Shown piece by piece: positions 41,600 through 51,519 of a stretch of DNA of 53,460 bases. Below the pieces are notes generated by a model, which saw only the letters and a program-made list of their open reading frames with translations, ran no database searches and had not been told where the DNA came from. The DNA is from Longimicrobium sp. (GTDB lineage: Bacteria > Gemmatimonadota > Gemmatimonadetes > Longimicrobiales > Longimicrobiaceae), in contig DASVTZ010000042.1 of assembly GCA_036387335.1 (NCBI GenBank), positions 1 through 53,460 of the forward strand. Direction: 5' to 3'. The translations under genes were made by a program, and so were the position numbers. Every line of letters starts with the position of its first letter. Within the stretch, counting starts at the first letter, position 1.

Positions 41600-43087
41600 A
41601 TGATCGACACGCAGACGACCCTCACCGGTTCCACGGCCGCCCTCGCGCGCGTCCAGGTTGGGAACATGGCCCTGGTGAGCGATAGCGCGCTGGCCACGGA
41701 GTTCACCACCCAGGTTTCGAACGGCAATATCATCTTCACCCCGGGCAAGCCGCTGGCGTATGCCATCCTGCAGCGCATCACCGAGCTGGACCTGCTGCTG
41801 AGCGCCATGGTAAGCGACATCCTGCACGACTCCACGTTCCAGGCGCTGGAGGCGTCGTGGCGGGGCCTGCAGGGGCTGGTGATGAACACCGACACCTGCG
41901 ACATGCTCAAGCTGCGCGTGCTGAGCGCCACGGCCGCCGAGCTGTACGCCGACCTTTCCAACGCCATCGACCCGGACCAGAGCGCGCTGTTCAAGAAGCT
42001 GTACGAGGAGGAGTACGGCACCTTCGGGGGCAACCCGTACGGCGTGCTGCTCTACGACTACGAGTTCGGCCGCGGCCCGGACCACGTCAACGACATCGAC
42101 CTGGCCAAGCGCCTCTCCGGGGTGGCCGCGGCGGCGCACGCCCCCCTGATCGCCGCCGCCGATCCTTCGCTGTTCGACGCCGACTGGACGGACTACACCC
42201 GGCTCGGCGTGCCGCGGGACCTGTCGAAGATCTTCGAAAGCCTCGACATGCTGCCGTGGGCGGAGCTGCGGGCCAAGAACGACGACTCGCGGTACCTGTC
42301 GCTGGTGATGCCGCGGGTGCTGATGCGCCTGCCGTACGGCCTCGAAACCGACAAGGTGACCGGCATGACCCCGGTGGACGGGATGGACTTCGAGGAGCCG
42401 ACGCTCGTGCACGCCGACTACCTGTGGGGCACCGCGGTGTGGGCGCTGGGGCAGCGCATCACCGACGCGTTCAGCCAGTTCCAGTGGTGCGCGGCCATCC
42501 GCGGCAAGGAGGGGGGCGGCCTGGTGAGCGACCTGCCGTGGCACACCTTCACCACCCCCGCCGGCGACGTGACGGCCAAGGTGCCCACCGAGGTGGCCAT
42601 CACCGACCGGCGCGAGAAGGAGCTGAACGACCTGGGCTTCATCGCCCTGTGCTACGAGAAGGGGACCACCGACGCGTGCTTCTTCGGCGGCGCCACCGTG
42701 CAGAAGCCGGCGGTCTACACCAACCCCGCCGCCAACGCCAACGCCAAGGCCTCGGCGCTGCTGCCGTACATGCTCACCGCGTCGCGCTTCGCCCACTACA
42801 TCAAGAAGATGGTGCGCGAGAAGGTGGGCAGCTTCCAGACGCGCCTCGAGCTGGAGAACTACCTGAACAACTGGATCGCCGACTACGTGCTGATCAACGA
42901 CGACGCGTCGCAGACGTCCAAGGCGAGCTACCCGCTGCGCGCTGCGCGCGTGGACGTCACCGAGGTGACGGGCTCGGTGGGGTCGTACAACGCCACCGTG
43001 TTCCTGCAGCCGCACTTCCAGCTCGAAGAGCTCACCGCCTCCATCCGACTGGTGGCGAGCCTCCCCGCGGCGCCGTCGGCGTCCTGA
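41600..43087 (+). CDS. tssC: T6SS sheath large subunit TssC
   Basis: The 495-residue protein is full length for TssC/VipB. Conserved blocks include FQALEASWRGLQGLVMNTDT, YGTFGGNPYGVLLYDYEF, LSKIFESLDMLPWAELRAKNDDSRYLSLVMPRVLMRLPYG, and the C-terminal ASRFAHYIKKMVREKVGSF. It forms the contractile sheath with TssB. The ATG at 41600 has a GGAG box 10 nt upstream. The C-terminal region continues through FLQPHFQLEELTASIRLVASLP, the normal end of the family. Confidence 0.92.
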   Translation: MIDTQTTLTGSTAALARVQVGNMALVSDSALATEFTTQVSNGNIIFTPGKPLAYAILQRITELDLLLSAMVSDILHDSTFQALEASWRGLQGLVMNTDTCDMLKLRVLSATAAELYADLSNAIDPDQSALFKKLYEEEYGTFGGNPYGVLLYDYEFGRGPDHVNDIDLAKRLSGVAAAAHAPLIAAADPSLFDADWTDYTRLGVPRDLSKIFESLDMLPWAELRAKNDDSRYLSLVMPRVLMRLPYGLETDKVTGMTPVDGMDFEEPTLVHADYLWGTAVWALGQRITDAFSQFQWCAAIRGKEGGGLVSDLPWHTFTTPAGDVTAKVPTEVAITDRREKELNDLGFIALCYEKGTTDACFFGGATVQKPAVYTNPAANANAKASALLPYMLTASRFAHYIKKMVREKVGSFQTRLELENYLNNWIADYVLINDDASQTSKASYPLRAARVDVTEVTGSVGSYNATVFLQPHFQLEELTASIRLVASLPAAPSAS

Positions 43088-43102
43088 GCCCGAACCCGCC
43101 CG

Positions 43103-43127
43103 CCGGACGCGCGAAAGGCGCGTCCGG
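43103..43127 (+). terminator. Strong hairpin between tssC and hcp
   Basis: A perfect 10-bp stem (CCGGACGCGC with GCGCGTCCGG) closes a 5-nt GAAAG loop. It lies 16 nt after the tssC stop, in a 92-nt spacer. Without a U-tract it may be a partial terminator or an mRNA-end stabiliser that lets hcp be expressed at a different level. Confidence 0.55.
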
Positions 43128-43179
43128 GGGCACCCCCTGATCCGCGAACCGCAACCAACCACCGAACGAGGAACGAACC

Positions 43180-43662
43180 ATGGACATGATCCTGATGAAG
43201 GTCCCCAGCGTGACGGGAACCAGCATGGTGAAGGGATTCGAAGGGCAGATCGAGCTGATGTCGTACAGCCACGGCATCTCCATGCAGGTGACCGGCGACG
43301 TGAGCAACGCCGAGCGCACCTCGGGAAAGCCGCGCCACCAGGACTTCCACGTCACGAAGTACATGGACCAGTCGTCGCCCACGCTCTACCAGAAGCTGTG
43401 CCAGGGTGCCGACCTGGGCGCCGTGATCGTCACCGTGGGCCGCAACGACAACGGCACCGTGATCCCGCTCATCGTCTACACCTTCGGCCAGGCGATGCTG
43501 TCGTCGATGAGCGTGGGCGGCGGCGGGGGCGACAAGCCGGTCGAGTCGCTGTCCATCAACTACGGCTCCATCCAGTGGGCCTACCAGGCCCAGAAGGAAA
43601 CCGGCGGCAAGGGCGGAACGGCGTCCACCAGCTGGAACGTGGCCGACAACTCGGCCAAGTAG
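43180..43662 (+). CDS. hcp: Hcp tube protein (TssD)
   Basis: The 160-residue protein has the Hcp beta-barrel pattern: MDMILMKVPSVTGTSMVKGFEGQIELMSYSHGIS, then KPRHQDFHVTKYMDQSSPTLYQKLCQGADLGAVIVTVGR, and a late MLSSMSVGGGGGDKPVESLSINYGSIQWAYQ. Hexamers stack into the inner tube expelled by the sheath. There is a GAGGA box upstream of the ATG. It lies 92 nt after tssC, with a hairpin between, and 2 nt before tssE. Confidence 0.92.
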   Translation: MDMILMKVPSVTGTSMVKGFEGQIELMSYSHGISMQVTGDVSNAERTSGKPRHQDFHVTKYMDQSSPTLYQKLCQGADLGAVIVTVGRNDNGTVIPLIVYTFGQAMLSSMSVGGGGGDKPVESLSINYGSIQWAYQAQKETGGKGGTASTSWNVADNSAK

Positions 43663-43664
43663 CC

Positions 43665-44138
43665 ATGGCCAACCCCTCTCCCCGTCCGGCGCCGCCGGCG
43701 CCCGCGCTCCTCTTCGACCGCCTGGCCGACATGGACCTGGCCGCCCCCCGGGAGCGGGTGCCGCTGCGCGCGCTGGACGGGGAGCAGCTCCGCGCCTCGG
43801 TGCTGCGCGAGCTGGGCGACCTGCTCGACACCCGCTCCTCGTTCACCGAGGCGGAGCTGCAGCGTCGCGCCCGCACCACCCTTGAGTACGGCGTGCCGGG
43901 CGGCGGCCCCGCCTACCCGGCCGACGCCGCAACCCGCGGCGACCTGGCGGCGCGCCTGCGGGCCGCCATCGCCGCCTACGAGCCCCGGCTGAGGAACGCC
44001 GAGGTCACCGTGCAGCCGGTGCACGGGCGGCCGCTGGAGCTGGTGGCGCAGGTGCGCGCGGTGCTGGCGGCGGGGACCGCCCCGGTCCCCGTCGGGTTCA
44101 CCCTTCCACTGGGCGCTCCCCGCCCCAGGACGCCATGA
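43665..44138 (+). CDS. tssE: T6SS baseplate protein TssE (gp25-like)
   Basis: The 157-residue protein has the gp25/lysozyme-like fold signature. LRASVLRELGDLLDTRSSF (about residues 44-62) is followed by EYGVP and RLRAAIAAYEPRLRNAEVTV (about 101-120). The EPRL motif is the family's conserved core. It links baseplate wedges to the sheath start. An N-terminal Pro/Ala tail is variable. Its stop overlaps the tssF start by 4 bp. Confidence 0.88.
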   Translation: MANPSPRPAPPAPALLFDRLADMDLAAPRERVPLRALDGEQLRASVLRELGDLLDTRSSFTEAELQRRARTTLEYGVPGGGPAYPADAATRGDLAARLRAAIAAYEPRLRNAEVTVQPVHGRPLELVAQVRAVLAAGTAPVPVGFTLPLGAPRPRTP

Positions 44139-45952
44139 GCGAGCTGCCGCCCCAGGGGCTGCTGGACTACTACAACGCCGAGCTGGCGTACCTGCGCAAC
44201 GTGGGCGGCGAGTTCGCCGCCGCGCACCCCAAGGTGGCGTCGCGCCTGCAGCTGGGCGCGCACGAGTGCCCCGACCCGCACGTGGAGCGGCTGATCGAGT
44301 CGTTCGCCTTTCTCACCGCCCGCCTGCATCGCACCCTGGAGGTGGAGGTGCCGGGGATCTCGTCGGCGCTGCTGGAGGTGCTGTATCCGCACTACCTGGC
44401 CCCGGTGCCGCCGGTGACGGTGGCCGAGCTGGCGGCGGAGGCCAGGCCCGGCACCCCGTACGAGGTGCCCGCCGGGACCCCCCTCTTCGCCGCCAACGCC
44501 GACGGCAGCGGCGAGGTGTGCCGCTTTCGCACCGGCTACCCCGTGACGCTGCATCCGCTGCAGGTGGGCGAGGCGGCGCTGGAGCCGGCGGCCGCGTACC
44601 CCTTCCTGCGCGGGGTGCCCCGCGCCGTGCAGGTGGTGCGGGTGCGGCTGGACCCGCAGGGCGTGCCCATGGCCCAGGTGCGGCCCGGCCGCCTGCGCTT
44701 TTACCTGGGCGGCGAAATGAGCACGGCGGCGGTGCTGTACGAGCTGCTGTTCGGGCACCTGCTGGGGGTGGCGGTGCTCTCCGACGGCCAGCTGCCCGAG
44801 GGCGGGCCGCGGATGCTGCCGCCCGGCGCGCTGGCGCCCGTGGGGCTGGGCGCCGGCGAGGGGCTGCTCCCTTCCCCCACCACGGCGCACCCCGCGTACC
44901 GGCTGCTGCAGGAGTACTTCACCATCCCCCGCAAGCTGCTCTTCTTCGACCTGGACGGGGTGGACCGGCACCGGGCCGAGGAGTACGTGGAGCTGCTCTT
45001 CGTGCTGGACCGCCGCGCGCCCGGGCGGCTGGCGGTTTCCGCGCAGAACTTCCGGCTGGGGTGCACGCCGGTGGTGAACCTGTTCGAGCGCCTTTCCGAG
45101 CCGCTGCGGGTGGACCAGCAGCGCGTGGAGTATCGGCTGGTAGCCGACGCGCGCCGCGAGCGCGTGACCGAGATCCACTCGGTGCTCGAGCTCACGGCCG
45201 CGCCCGGCGGCGGGCAGGCGGCGGTGTTCGAGCCGTTCTACTCGTATACGCACGCCATGGACGCCGGGCAGCGCACCTTCTGGCATGCGCGGCGGGTGCC
45301 CTCGCAGCGCGCGGGGCTGCCGGGGAGCGACGTGATGCTCTCCTTTCTGGACCTGCGGGGGGCGCACGTGGCCCCGCCCGCGCAGACGGTGTGGGGGCGG
45401 GTGCTGTGCACCAACCGCCGCCTGGCCGAGCAGCTCCTTCCCGGCGACCCGCTGCAGATGGAGGTAGCGGCCCCCGTCCGCTCCGTCACCGTGCTGCATC
45501 CGCCCTCGCCCGCGGTGCAGCCGCCGCTGGGGGCGCAGGCGCTGTGGCGGCTGGTCTCGCAGCTGTCGCTGAACCACCTCTCCCTGGCGGGCGCCGACGC
45601 CGACGCCAGCCTGCGCGCCCTGCAGGAGATGCTGCGCCTGTACGCCGCCTGGGGCGACCCCACCGCGGAGGTGCAGGTGGGCGGCCTCCGGAAGCTCACC
45701 GCCACCCCGGGCGTGCGCCGCGCGGGCACGGCGCCGTGGTCGGGCTTTGCCCGGGGCACCGAGATCGAGCTGCTGATGGACGAGGCGGCGTACGACGGGG
45801 GGAGCGCCCTGCTTCTGGCCACGGTGCTGGACCGCTTCTTCGCGCTGTACGCGTCGCTCAACTCGTGGACGCGGCTCTCGGTGCGGCGCCAGGGGAAGGA
45901 GGGCGTGTGGAAGACGTGGGACGCCCGCATCGGCGACCGGCCCCTGCTGTGA
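44135..45952 (+). CDS. tssF: T6SS baseplate protein TssF
   Basis: The 605-residue protein starts with the TssF block LLDYYNAELAYLRNVGGEFAAAHPKVASRLQLGAHECPDPHVERLIESFAFLTARL and LLEVLYPHYLAPVP. The length is normal for the family. TssF and TssG form the wedge core with TssE. It overlaps tssE upstream and tssG downstream by 4 bp each. Confidence 0.9.
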   Translation: MSELPPQGLLDYYNAELAYLRNVGGEFAAAHPKVASRLQLGAHECPDPHVERLIESFAFLTARLHRTLEVEVPGISSALLEVLYPHYLAPVPPVTVAELAAEARPGTPYEVPAGTPLFAANADGSGEVCRFRTGYPVTLHPLQVGEAALEPAAAYPFLRGVPRAVQVVRVRLDPQGVPMAQVRPGRLRFYLGGEMSTAAVLYELLFGHLLGVAVLSDGQLPEGGPRMLPPGALAPVGLGAGEGLLPSPTTAHPAYRLLQEYFTIPRKLLFFDLDGVDRHRAEEYVELLFVLDRRAPGRLAVSAQNFRLGCTPVVNLFERLSEPLRVDQQRVEYRLVADARRERVTEIHSVLELTAAPGGGQAAVFEPFYSYTHAMDAGQRTFWHARRVPSQRAGLPGSDVMLSFLDLRGAHVAPPAQTVWGRVLCTNRRLAEQLLPGDPLQMEVAAPVRSVTVLHPPSPAVQPPLGAQALWRLVSQLSLNHLSLAGADADASLRALQEMLRLYAAWGDPTAEVQVGGLRKLTATPGVRRAGTAPWSGFARGTEIELLMDEAAYDGGSALLLATVLDRFFALYASLNSWTRLSVRRQGKEGVWKTWDARIGDRPLL

Positions 45953-47007
45953 GCGCGCCGCTGCTGGCCCGGCTGCGGGCGCACCCCGGCGCCTTCGACT
46001 TCTACCAGGCGGTGCGCCTGCTGGAGCGGACCGGCCACGCCGTCGCCAGCCCGGGCGAGGGCGCCGACCCGGCGGCCGAGCCGGTGCGCTTCCGGGCCGC
46101 CAACGACTTCGCCTTTCCCCCGGCGGACCTGGTGTCGGTGCGCGCGGAGCCCGGCAGGCAGCCCGAGATGACGGTGGCGTTCCTGGCGCTGGGCGGCGCG
46201 CAGGGCCCACTCCCCGTGCCGCTGGCCGAGCGGGTGCAGGACCGGCTCTCCGACAACGACACCGCCACCCGCGACTTCCTGGACCTGTTCCACCACCGCC
46301 TGGTCTCGCTGGCCTACCGCATCGGGAGGCGGACGCGGCCGGTGCTGCAGGAGGTGCCGCCGGAAGAGACGGAAACCGCGGGCTACCTGCGGGCGCTGGT
46401 GGGGCTGGGCACGCCGGGGCTGCGGGGGCGGCTGCCGGGGGTGGACGACCGGGCGCTGCTGGCCCGCGCCGGGCTGCTGGCGCACGAGGTCCGCTCGCAG
46501 GCCGGACTGCGGGGGCTGCTGGCCGACCACTTCCGGGTGCCGGTCGATGTCGAGCCGCTCGTCGGCCGCTGGCTGCCGATCCCCGCCGACCAGCGGACGC
46601 GCATCGGGCGCACGGGCGCCAGCCGCACGCTGGGGATGGACGCGGTGCTGGGCGCGCGCTGGCACGATCCGCAGGCCGCAGTGGGCATCCGCCTGGGGCC
46701 GATGGGGATCGACCTCTACCGCTCCTTCCTCCCGGCCGACCCCGTGACGGGCGACCCTGCGGACGGCCGCGCGTTGGTGGAGTTGCGCGAGCTGGTGCGC
46801 TTCTACGCCGGCGTGGAGACCGACTTCGTGGTCACCCTGGTCTTGCGCGCCGCCGAGGTGCCGCGGGCGCGCCTCTCCGCGGCACGGGCGGACGTATCGC
46901 CGCGGCTGGGGTGGAGCGCGTGGGTGAGGACGCGGCCGCTGGGCGAAGATCCCGCGGTGCTCGTGGACCCGGCGGAGGGCTGCGGCTGCGCACGCGTCAC
47001 ACGCTGA
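45949..47007 (+). CDS. tssG: T6SS baseplate protein TssG (complete copy)
   Basis: The 352-residue protein matches TssG: FDFYQAVRLLER (about residues 15-26), VRFRAANDFAFPPADL, HHRLVSLAYRIGRR, and the C-terminal LGPMGIDLYRSFLPADP followed by LRELVRFYAGVETDFVVTLVLRAAEVP. It starts at GTG 45949, overlapping the tssF stop. It is the last core T6SS gene. Its 3' half (from about 46520) is repeated at 47976-48453 with roughly nine of ten bases equal by eye. A short middle segment recurs near 49467. Confidence 0.88.
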   Translation: MSAPLLARLRAHPGAFDFYQAVRLLERTGHAVASPGEGADPAAEPVRFRAANDFAFPPADLVSVRAEPGRQPEMTVAFLALGGAQGPLPVPLAERVQDRLSDNDTATRDFLDLFHHRLVSLAYRIGRRTRPVLQEVPPEETETAGYLRALVGLGTPGLRGRLPGVDDRALLARAGLLAHEVRSQAGLRGLLADHFRVPVDVEPLVGRWLPIPADQRTRIGRTGASRTLGMDAVLGARWHDPQAAVGIRLGPMGIDLYRSFLPADPVTGDPADGRALVELRELVRFYAGVETDFVVTLVLRAAEVPRARLSAARADVSPRLGWSAWVRTRPLGEDPAVLVDPAEGCGCARVTR

Positions 47008-47081
47008 CGCCCCCAGTTCCGGTTCCAACTCACGTCCGCGCCACGCCAACGGCGCGGCATCATCACACTACGGAGGTCGCA

Positions 47082-47834
47082 ATGCCTTTCGCAATCGGAG
47101 AATACGTTCGTGTGGACGATGGGGGTCCTGCCTGGTACGGCCAGGTCGTCCACCCTCTCGGGGGAGGAGGGTACAGGGTTCGACACGGGGGTACGGGGGG
47201 CGGCTCGACGATCACCCGTGATCTAGAGGAGGCCATGCTTTCCCCGATCATCCCGGGAAGAAGGGTGGCCCCGGAACACAATTCCTACAGGGCCCGCGCG
47301 AACTGGCAGCGCCTCGGCAATATGGCTCGTACACAGGCGAAATTCGGAACCACGACGCCCGGCGCCGGACGCCTGGGTCTGGCCGGGACACGGGGCGGCA
47401 AGACGGACAGCCTGACGAAATATATGAAGGCGCTGGAGGGAGCCGCGGATTTCCCGTTCCGATGGCGCATCGCCGACACGGAACTCAGCAGGGATTTCGC
47501 CGACTTGATCGACGGGCGCCCCGTGACGGCGCGTTCCGTGGTCCAGAGCGAGCGCGACCTGGAGCCCGTGCTGTCCGTGCCGTTCGTCATGCTGCAACGC
47601 CGCGAAGTCTTCATCGGCCCGCCGCTGCGCATTGGCGGGACCATGACCGTCAACCACGCTCACCTGGCTCGTCTAGCCTCCAGTGTCATCTTCGCGGGAC
47701 AGATGACGTTTGGAAGGGCAGCGCCAAACAAGCATGTGCTTTTGGAATGGAATGCCGATTCCGGAGGTTACCGCAGCATCGACACGCAGGCCCCCAGGAC
47801 GGGTTTACCGATGCAGAAATACCGAACGCTATGA
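47082..47834 (+). CDS. Candidate T6SS cargo/effector A (unknown)
   Basis: The 250-residue protein begins at an ATG with a GGAGGT box. The N-terminal ~50 residues (IGEYVRVDDGGPAWYGQVVHPLGGGGYRVRHGG) look like a small SH3-like beta barrel. A Gly/Arg-rich linker follows (~85-108). The C-terminal half ends HAHLARLASSVIFAGQMTF...HVLLEWNADSGGYRS (about 192-232). That order resembles the 'H-x-x-L...AGE...NxxSGhY' pattern of uncharacterised polymorphic-toxin-like domains; this is from memory and weak. It has lower GC than the T6SS genes and is bracketed by tssG and a partial tssG copy. No immunity gene is apparent. Confidence 0.55.
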   Translation: MPFAIGEYVRVDDGGPAWYGQVVHPLGGGGYRVRHGGTGGGSTITRDLEEAMLSPIIPGRRVAPEHNSYRARANWQRLGNMARTQAKFGTTTPGAGRLGLAGTRGGKTDSLTKYMKALEGAADFPFRWRIADTELSRDFADLIDGRPVTARSVVQSERDLEPVLSVPFVMLQRREVFIGPPLRIGGTMTVNHAHLARLASSVIFAGQMTFGRAAPNKHVLLEWNADSGGYRSIDTQAPRTGLPMQKYRTL

Positions 47835-47975
47835 CGGGTGCGGCACGCCCTCCACTCGTCCGCAGGCACGCGGCGTGGGTGCCGGGCGCATGGGCACGGG
47901 GGCAGCGCGGTGGGTGCCGCGGGGGAGCGGCGGAGGGGGCGCGTGGGTGTGGGAGGAGATCGCGGCGGCGCCGGC

Positions 47976-48453
47976 CGACCACTTCGGGGCGCCCGTCCAA
48001 GTCGAGCCGCTCGTGGGCCGCTGGCTGCCGATTCCGGACGACCAGCAGACGCGCATCGGGCGCACGGGCGCCAGCCGCACGCTGGGGAGCGACGCCGTGC
48101 TGGGCACGCGCTGGCACGATCCGCAGGCCGCCGTGGGCATCCGCCTGGGGCCGATGGGGATCGACCTCTACCGCTCCTTCCTCCCCGCCGACCCCGTGAC
48201 GGGCGACCCGGCGGACGGGCGCGCGCTGGTGGAGCTGCGCGAGCTGGTGCGCTTCTACGCCGGCGTGGAGACCGACTTCGTGGTCACCCTGGTCCTGCGC
48301 GCTGCCGAGGTGCCCCGCGCCCGCCTCTCCGCCGCCCGCACGGCGGAGTCGCCGCGGCTGGGATGGAGCGCGTGGGTGCGGACGCGACCGTTTGCCGGAG
48401 ACGCCGAGGCGCGGATCGATCCAGGGACAGCGTGCGGGTGCGCAGGGGCTTAG
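47976..48453 (+). pseudogene. Second, partial copy of tssG (3' half)
   Basis: From ADHF.APVQVEPLVGRWLP to the stop, this encodes almost the same ~150 residues as the end of TssG, including LGPMGIDLYRSFLPADP and RFYAGVETDFVV. DNA identity is about 90% by eye. The 5' half, with the conserved FDFYQAVRLLER, is missing. An in-frame ATG at 47890 could start a ~187-residue product with an unrelated leader. It is most likely a remnant left when cargo genes were inserted or duplicated here. A functional truncated TssG is possible but unlikely. Confidence 0.75.
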
Positions 48454-48503
48454 TTTTCACGCCACGGGCTTCGTTCTAACTCACCTACACGAGGCGAGGA
48501 CGC

Positions 48504-49364
<861 letters not shown>

Positions 49365-49466
49365 TCATGGTATGGGCCCCGTGAATCACCACTTCCCGGC
49401 TACCCATGATGCTGCTGCGGGTAATGGCAAATCACCCCATGGAGCGAAGGTGGAAGGTGCCGCGCC

Positions 49467-49518
49467 CGCGCGCGCTGGTGGGGCTGGAAACGCCGGGGCT
49501 GCAGGGGCGGGGGCTTCT
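49467..49518 (+). pseudogene. Short third tssG remnant
   Basis: About 45-50 nt encode RALVGLETPGLQGRG, close to RALVGLGTPGLRGRL of TssG (near 46390-46440), with high DNA identity. It lies just downstream of effector candidate B. The match is short and GC-rich, so chance cannot be fully excluded. Confidence 0.4.
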
Positions 49519-49657
49519 GGGGGCCCCGGTTCCGTTCAGACGTGTATCCGCCAACCCGTGTTCGGTTACCCTCTCCCCGTGGGCCCCGTCCGTGGCTCCG
49601 GGGTATCTGGTGGGAGACGCGTGCCCTTTGCGGCGGAAGCCCCTACCCACCTCCCCG

Positions 49658-51343
49658 ATGAGCGAGAGCAGCGCCCGCCCCCGGCAATCCCGCGCCACCC
49701 GCCCCGGCCGCAACCCGGCGCCCGGCGCGCTCGCGGAGGCCCTCTTCGCGGGAGTGGAGCGCGGCGCCGAAGGCTTCTTCCTCCTCGACTTCGACGCGCA
49801 CGTCCGCTTCGTCAACGCCGCGGCGGAGCGGGCGCTGGGGCGCGGCCGCGACTCGCTGGTCGGCCGCTGCATCTGGGACGAGCTCCCGGAGCTGCGCGCC
49901 GCCGGGCTGGAGCCGCTCCTCCATGCCGCGTGCGTGGGCGAAGGCGCGGCGGACGGCGAGCTCCGCCTCGGCACGCCGACGCGCTGGTACCGCGTGCGCG
50001 CCTTCGCGGACCGCGAGGGGACCGGCGTCTTCCTCCTGGACACCACCGCCGAGCACGCGCTGGGCGAGAGCGAGGCGCGCTTCCGCCGAGCGCGGCACGA
50101 CCCCCTCACCGGCCTCGCCGACCGCGCGGAGTTCGTGCGCGAGGTGCGCGAGGCGGACGACGCGTTTGCCGTGGTCTGCCTGGACGTGGACCGCGTGGAG
50201 CGGGTGAGCGAGGGCGTCGGCTACGCGGCCGGCGACCGGATGCTGGTGGAAGCCGCCGCACGTCTGCGCGCATCGCTCGGCCCCGAGCACACCCTGGGAA
50301 GGCTCGGCGGCGCCGCCTTCGCCGTCCTCCCACGCGGCGTACGCGACGCGGTGGGGGTGCGGCGCCTCTGCGAGCGGATGCAGTCCGCGCTGGCGCAGCC
50401 GTTCGCCGTCGATGACCACACCGTCGTCGCCGCGGCGGCCATGGGCGTCGCGCTCGCCGCCGACGATGGCGACGCCGAGGCGCTGGTGCGCGGCGCGGAG
50501 GTGGCGATGCAGCGCTCGCGCACGGCCGGCGGCGCGCGCGTGCAGTGGTACGACCGCGCCATGCACGCCCAGACCCGCGCGCGCCTCCGCCTGGAGTGCG
50601 ACCTCCGCAACGCGATGGAGCGCGGCGAGCTGCACCTCCACTTCCAGAGCGTCGTCGATATGGCGACGGGGCGCGCGGTCGGCGCGGAGGCGCTCCTGCG
50701 CTGGAACCACCCGGAGCGCGGTCCGATTTCACCCACCGAGTTCATCCCGGTCGCCGAGGAAACGGGGATGATCGACGCGCTGAGCGATTGGGTCCTTCGC
50801 GAGGCGTGCCGCGCCCTTCCCGCGCTCAAAGCGGCGGGCGGCGACGGGTTCACGCTCTCCATCAACCTGTCCGCGCACCAGTTCGCCTGGGGGAACCTGG
50901 CCGAGCGGCTGGGCCGCACGCTGCACGAGACCGGCACCGCGCCGCGCGACCTCGCGGTGGAGATCACCGAGAGTGCGCTGCTCGGCCGGCTCGACGCGGC
51001 GGCGCACGTCCTCCGAGATCTGCGCGCGGCGGGGATGCGGGTATACATCGACGACTTCGGCACGGGCTACTCCTCGCTCGCCTACCTCCACCGCCTGCCG
51101 ATGGACGCCATCAAGGTCGACCGGTCGTTCGTGGAGGGGCTGCGCGACGAGCCGTGGAGCCGCCAGGTGGTGTCGTCCATCGTTACGCTGGCGGGGAGCC
51201 TGGGCGTGCGCGTGATCGCCGAGGGCGTCTCCGAACCCGTGCAGCACGAGATCCTGCGCGAGCTGGGATGTGGCTACGCGCAGGGCTTCCTCTTCTCGCG
51301 CCCGGTCCCGGCCGACGCGCTCTGCGCTCTTCTGCGCAGGTGA
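49658..51343 (+). CDS. PAS-GGDEF-EAL protein, probable c-di-GMP phosphodiesterase
   Basis: The 561-residue cytoplasmic protein has a PAS-like sensor (about 25-140, with GFFLLDFDAHVRFVNAAAERALGR). A GGDEF domain follows (about 150-290), then an EAL domain (about 315-555). The cyclase motif reads GGAAF (217-221) instead of GGDEF, so it should be inactive. The EAL domain is intact: EALLRW (344-349), NLSAHQF, EITESALL, DDFGTGYSS, KVDRSFV and IAEGV. It likely lowers c-di-GMP, which commonly controls pili and secretion. The start at 49658 lacks a clear ribosome binding site; the frame is open further upstream. Confidence 0.85.
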   Translation: MSESSARPRQSRATRPGRNPAPGALAEALFAGVERGAEGFFLLDFDAHVRFVNAAAERALGRGRDSLVGRCIWDELPELRAAGLEPLLHAACVGEGAADGELRLGTPTRWYRVRAFADREGTGVFLLDTTAEHALGESEARFRRARHDPLTGLADRAEFVREVREADDAFAVVCLDVDRVERVSEGVGYAAGDRMLVEAAARLRASLGPEHTLGRLGGAAFAVLPRGVRDAVGVRRLCERMQSALAQPFAVDDHTVVAAAAMGVALAADDGDAEALVRGAEVAMQRSRTAGGARVQWYDRAMHAQTRARLRLECDLRNAMERGELHLHFQSVVDMATGRAVGAEALLRWNHPERGPISPTEFIPVAEETGMIDALSDWVLREACRALPALKAAGGDGFTLSINLSAHQFAWGNLAERLGRTLHETGTAPRDLAVEITESALLGRLDAAAHVLRDLRAAGMRVYIDDFGTGYSSLAYLHRLPMDAIKVDRSFVEGLRDEPWSRQVVSSIVTLAGSLGVRVIAEGVSEPVQHEILRELGCGYAQGFLFSRPVPADALCALLRR

Positions 51344-51348
51344 GCCAA

Positions 51349-51397
51349 GCCCGCAGCGGGCAAGTCGGGCTTGTGACGTGTTCCGCAAACGCGGAAC
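51349..51397 (+). terminator. Hairpins after the GGDEF-EAL gene
   Basis: AAGCCCG...CGGGCTT (51349-51373) and GTTCCGC-AAAC-GCGGAAC (51380-51397) follow within 55 nt of the stop. Neither has a U-tract. The remaining ~120 nt to the next gene show no other feature. Confidence 0.45.
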
Positions 51398-51519
51398 GCC
51401 ACGCCGTGGCCCGTAGCACACGCACGTCCCGCAAAGCTGGCGTTTCGTCCACTTTGGCTGCATTTTGGGAAAGCCGGATTGCGCCCTCTGCAATCCTTCC
51501 GCCCCTTCCCCCGCCTTTG

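Noticed and set aside
34134-47007. Extracellular contractile injection (phage-tail-like) system instead of T6SS
   Set aside because: TssK, TssA, TssE/F/G, Hcp and VgrG are all T6SS-type; no eCIS AAA ATPase or tape-measure gene is seen.
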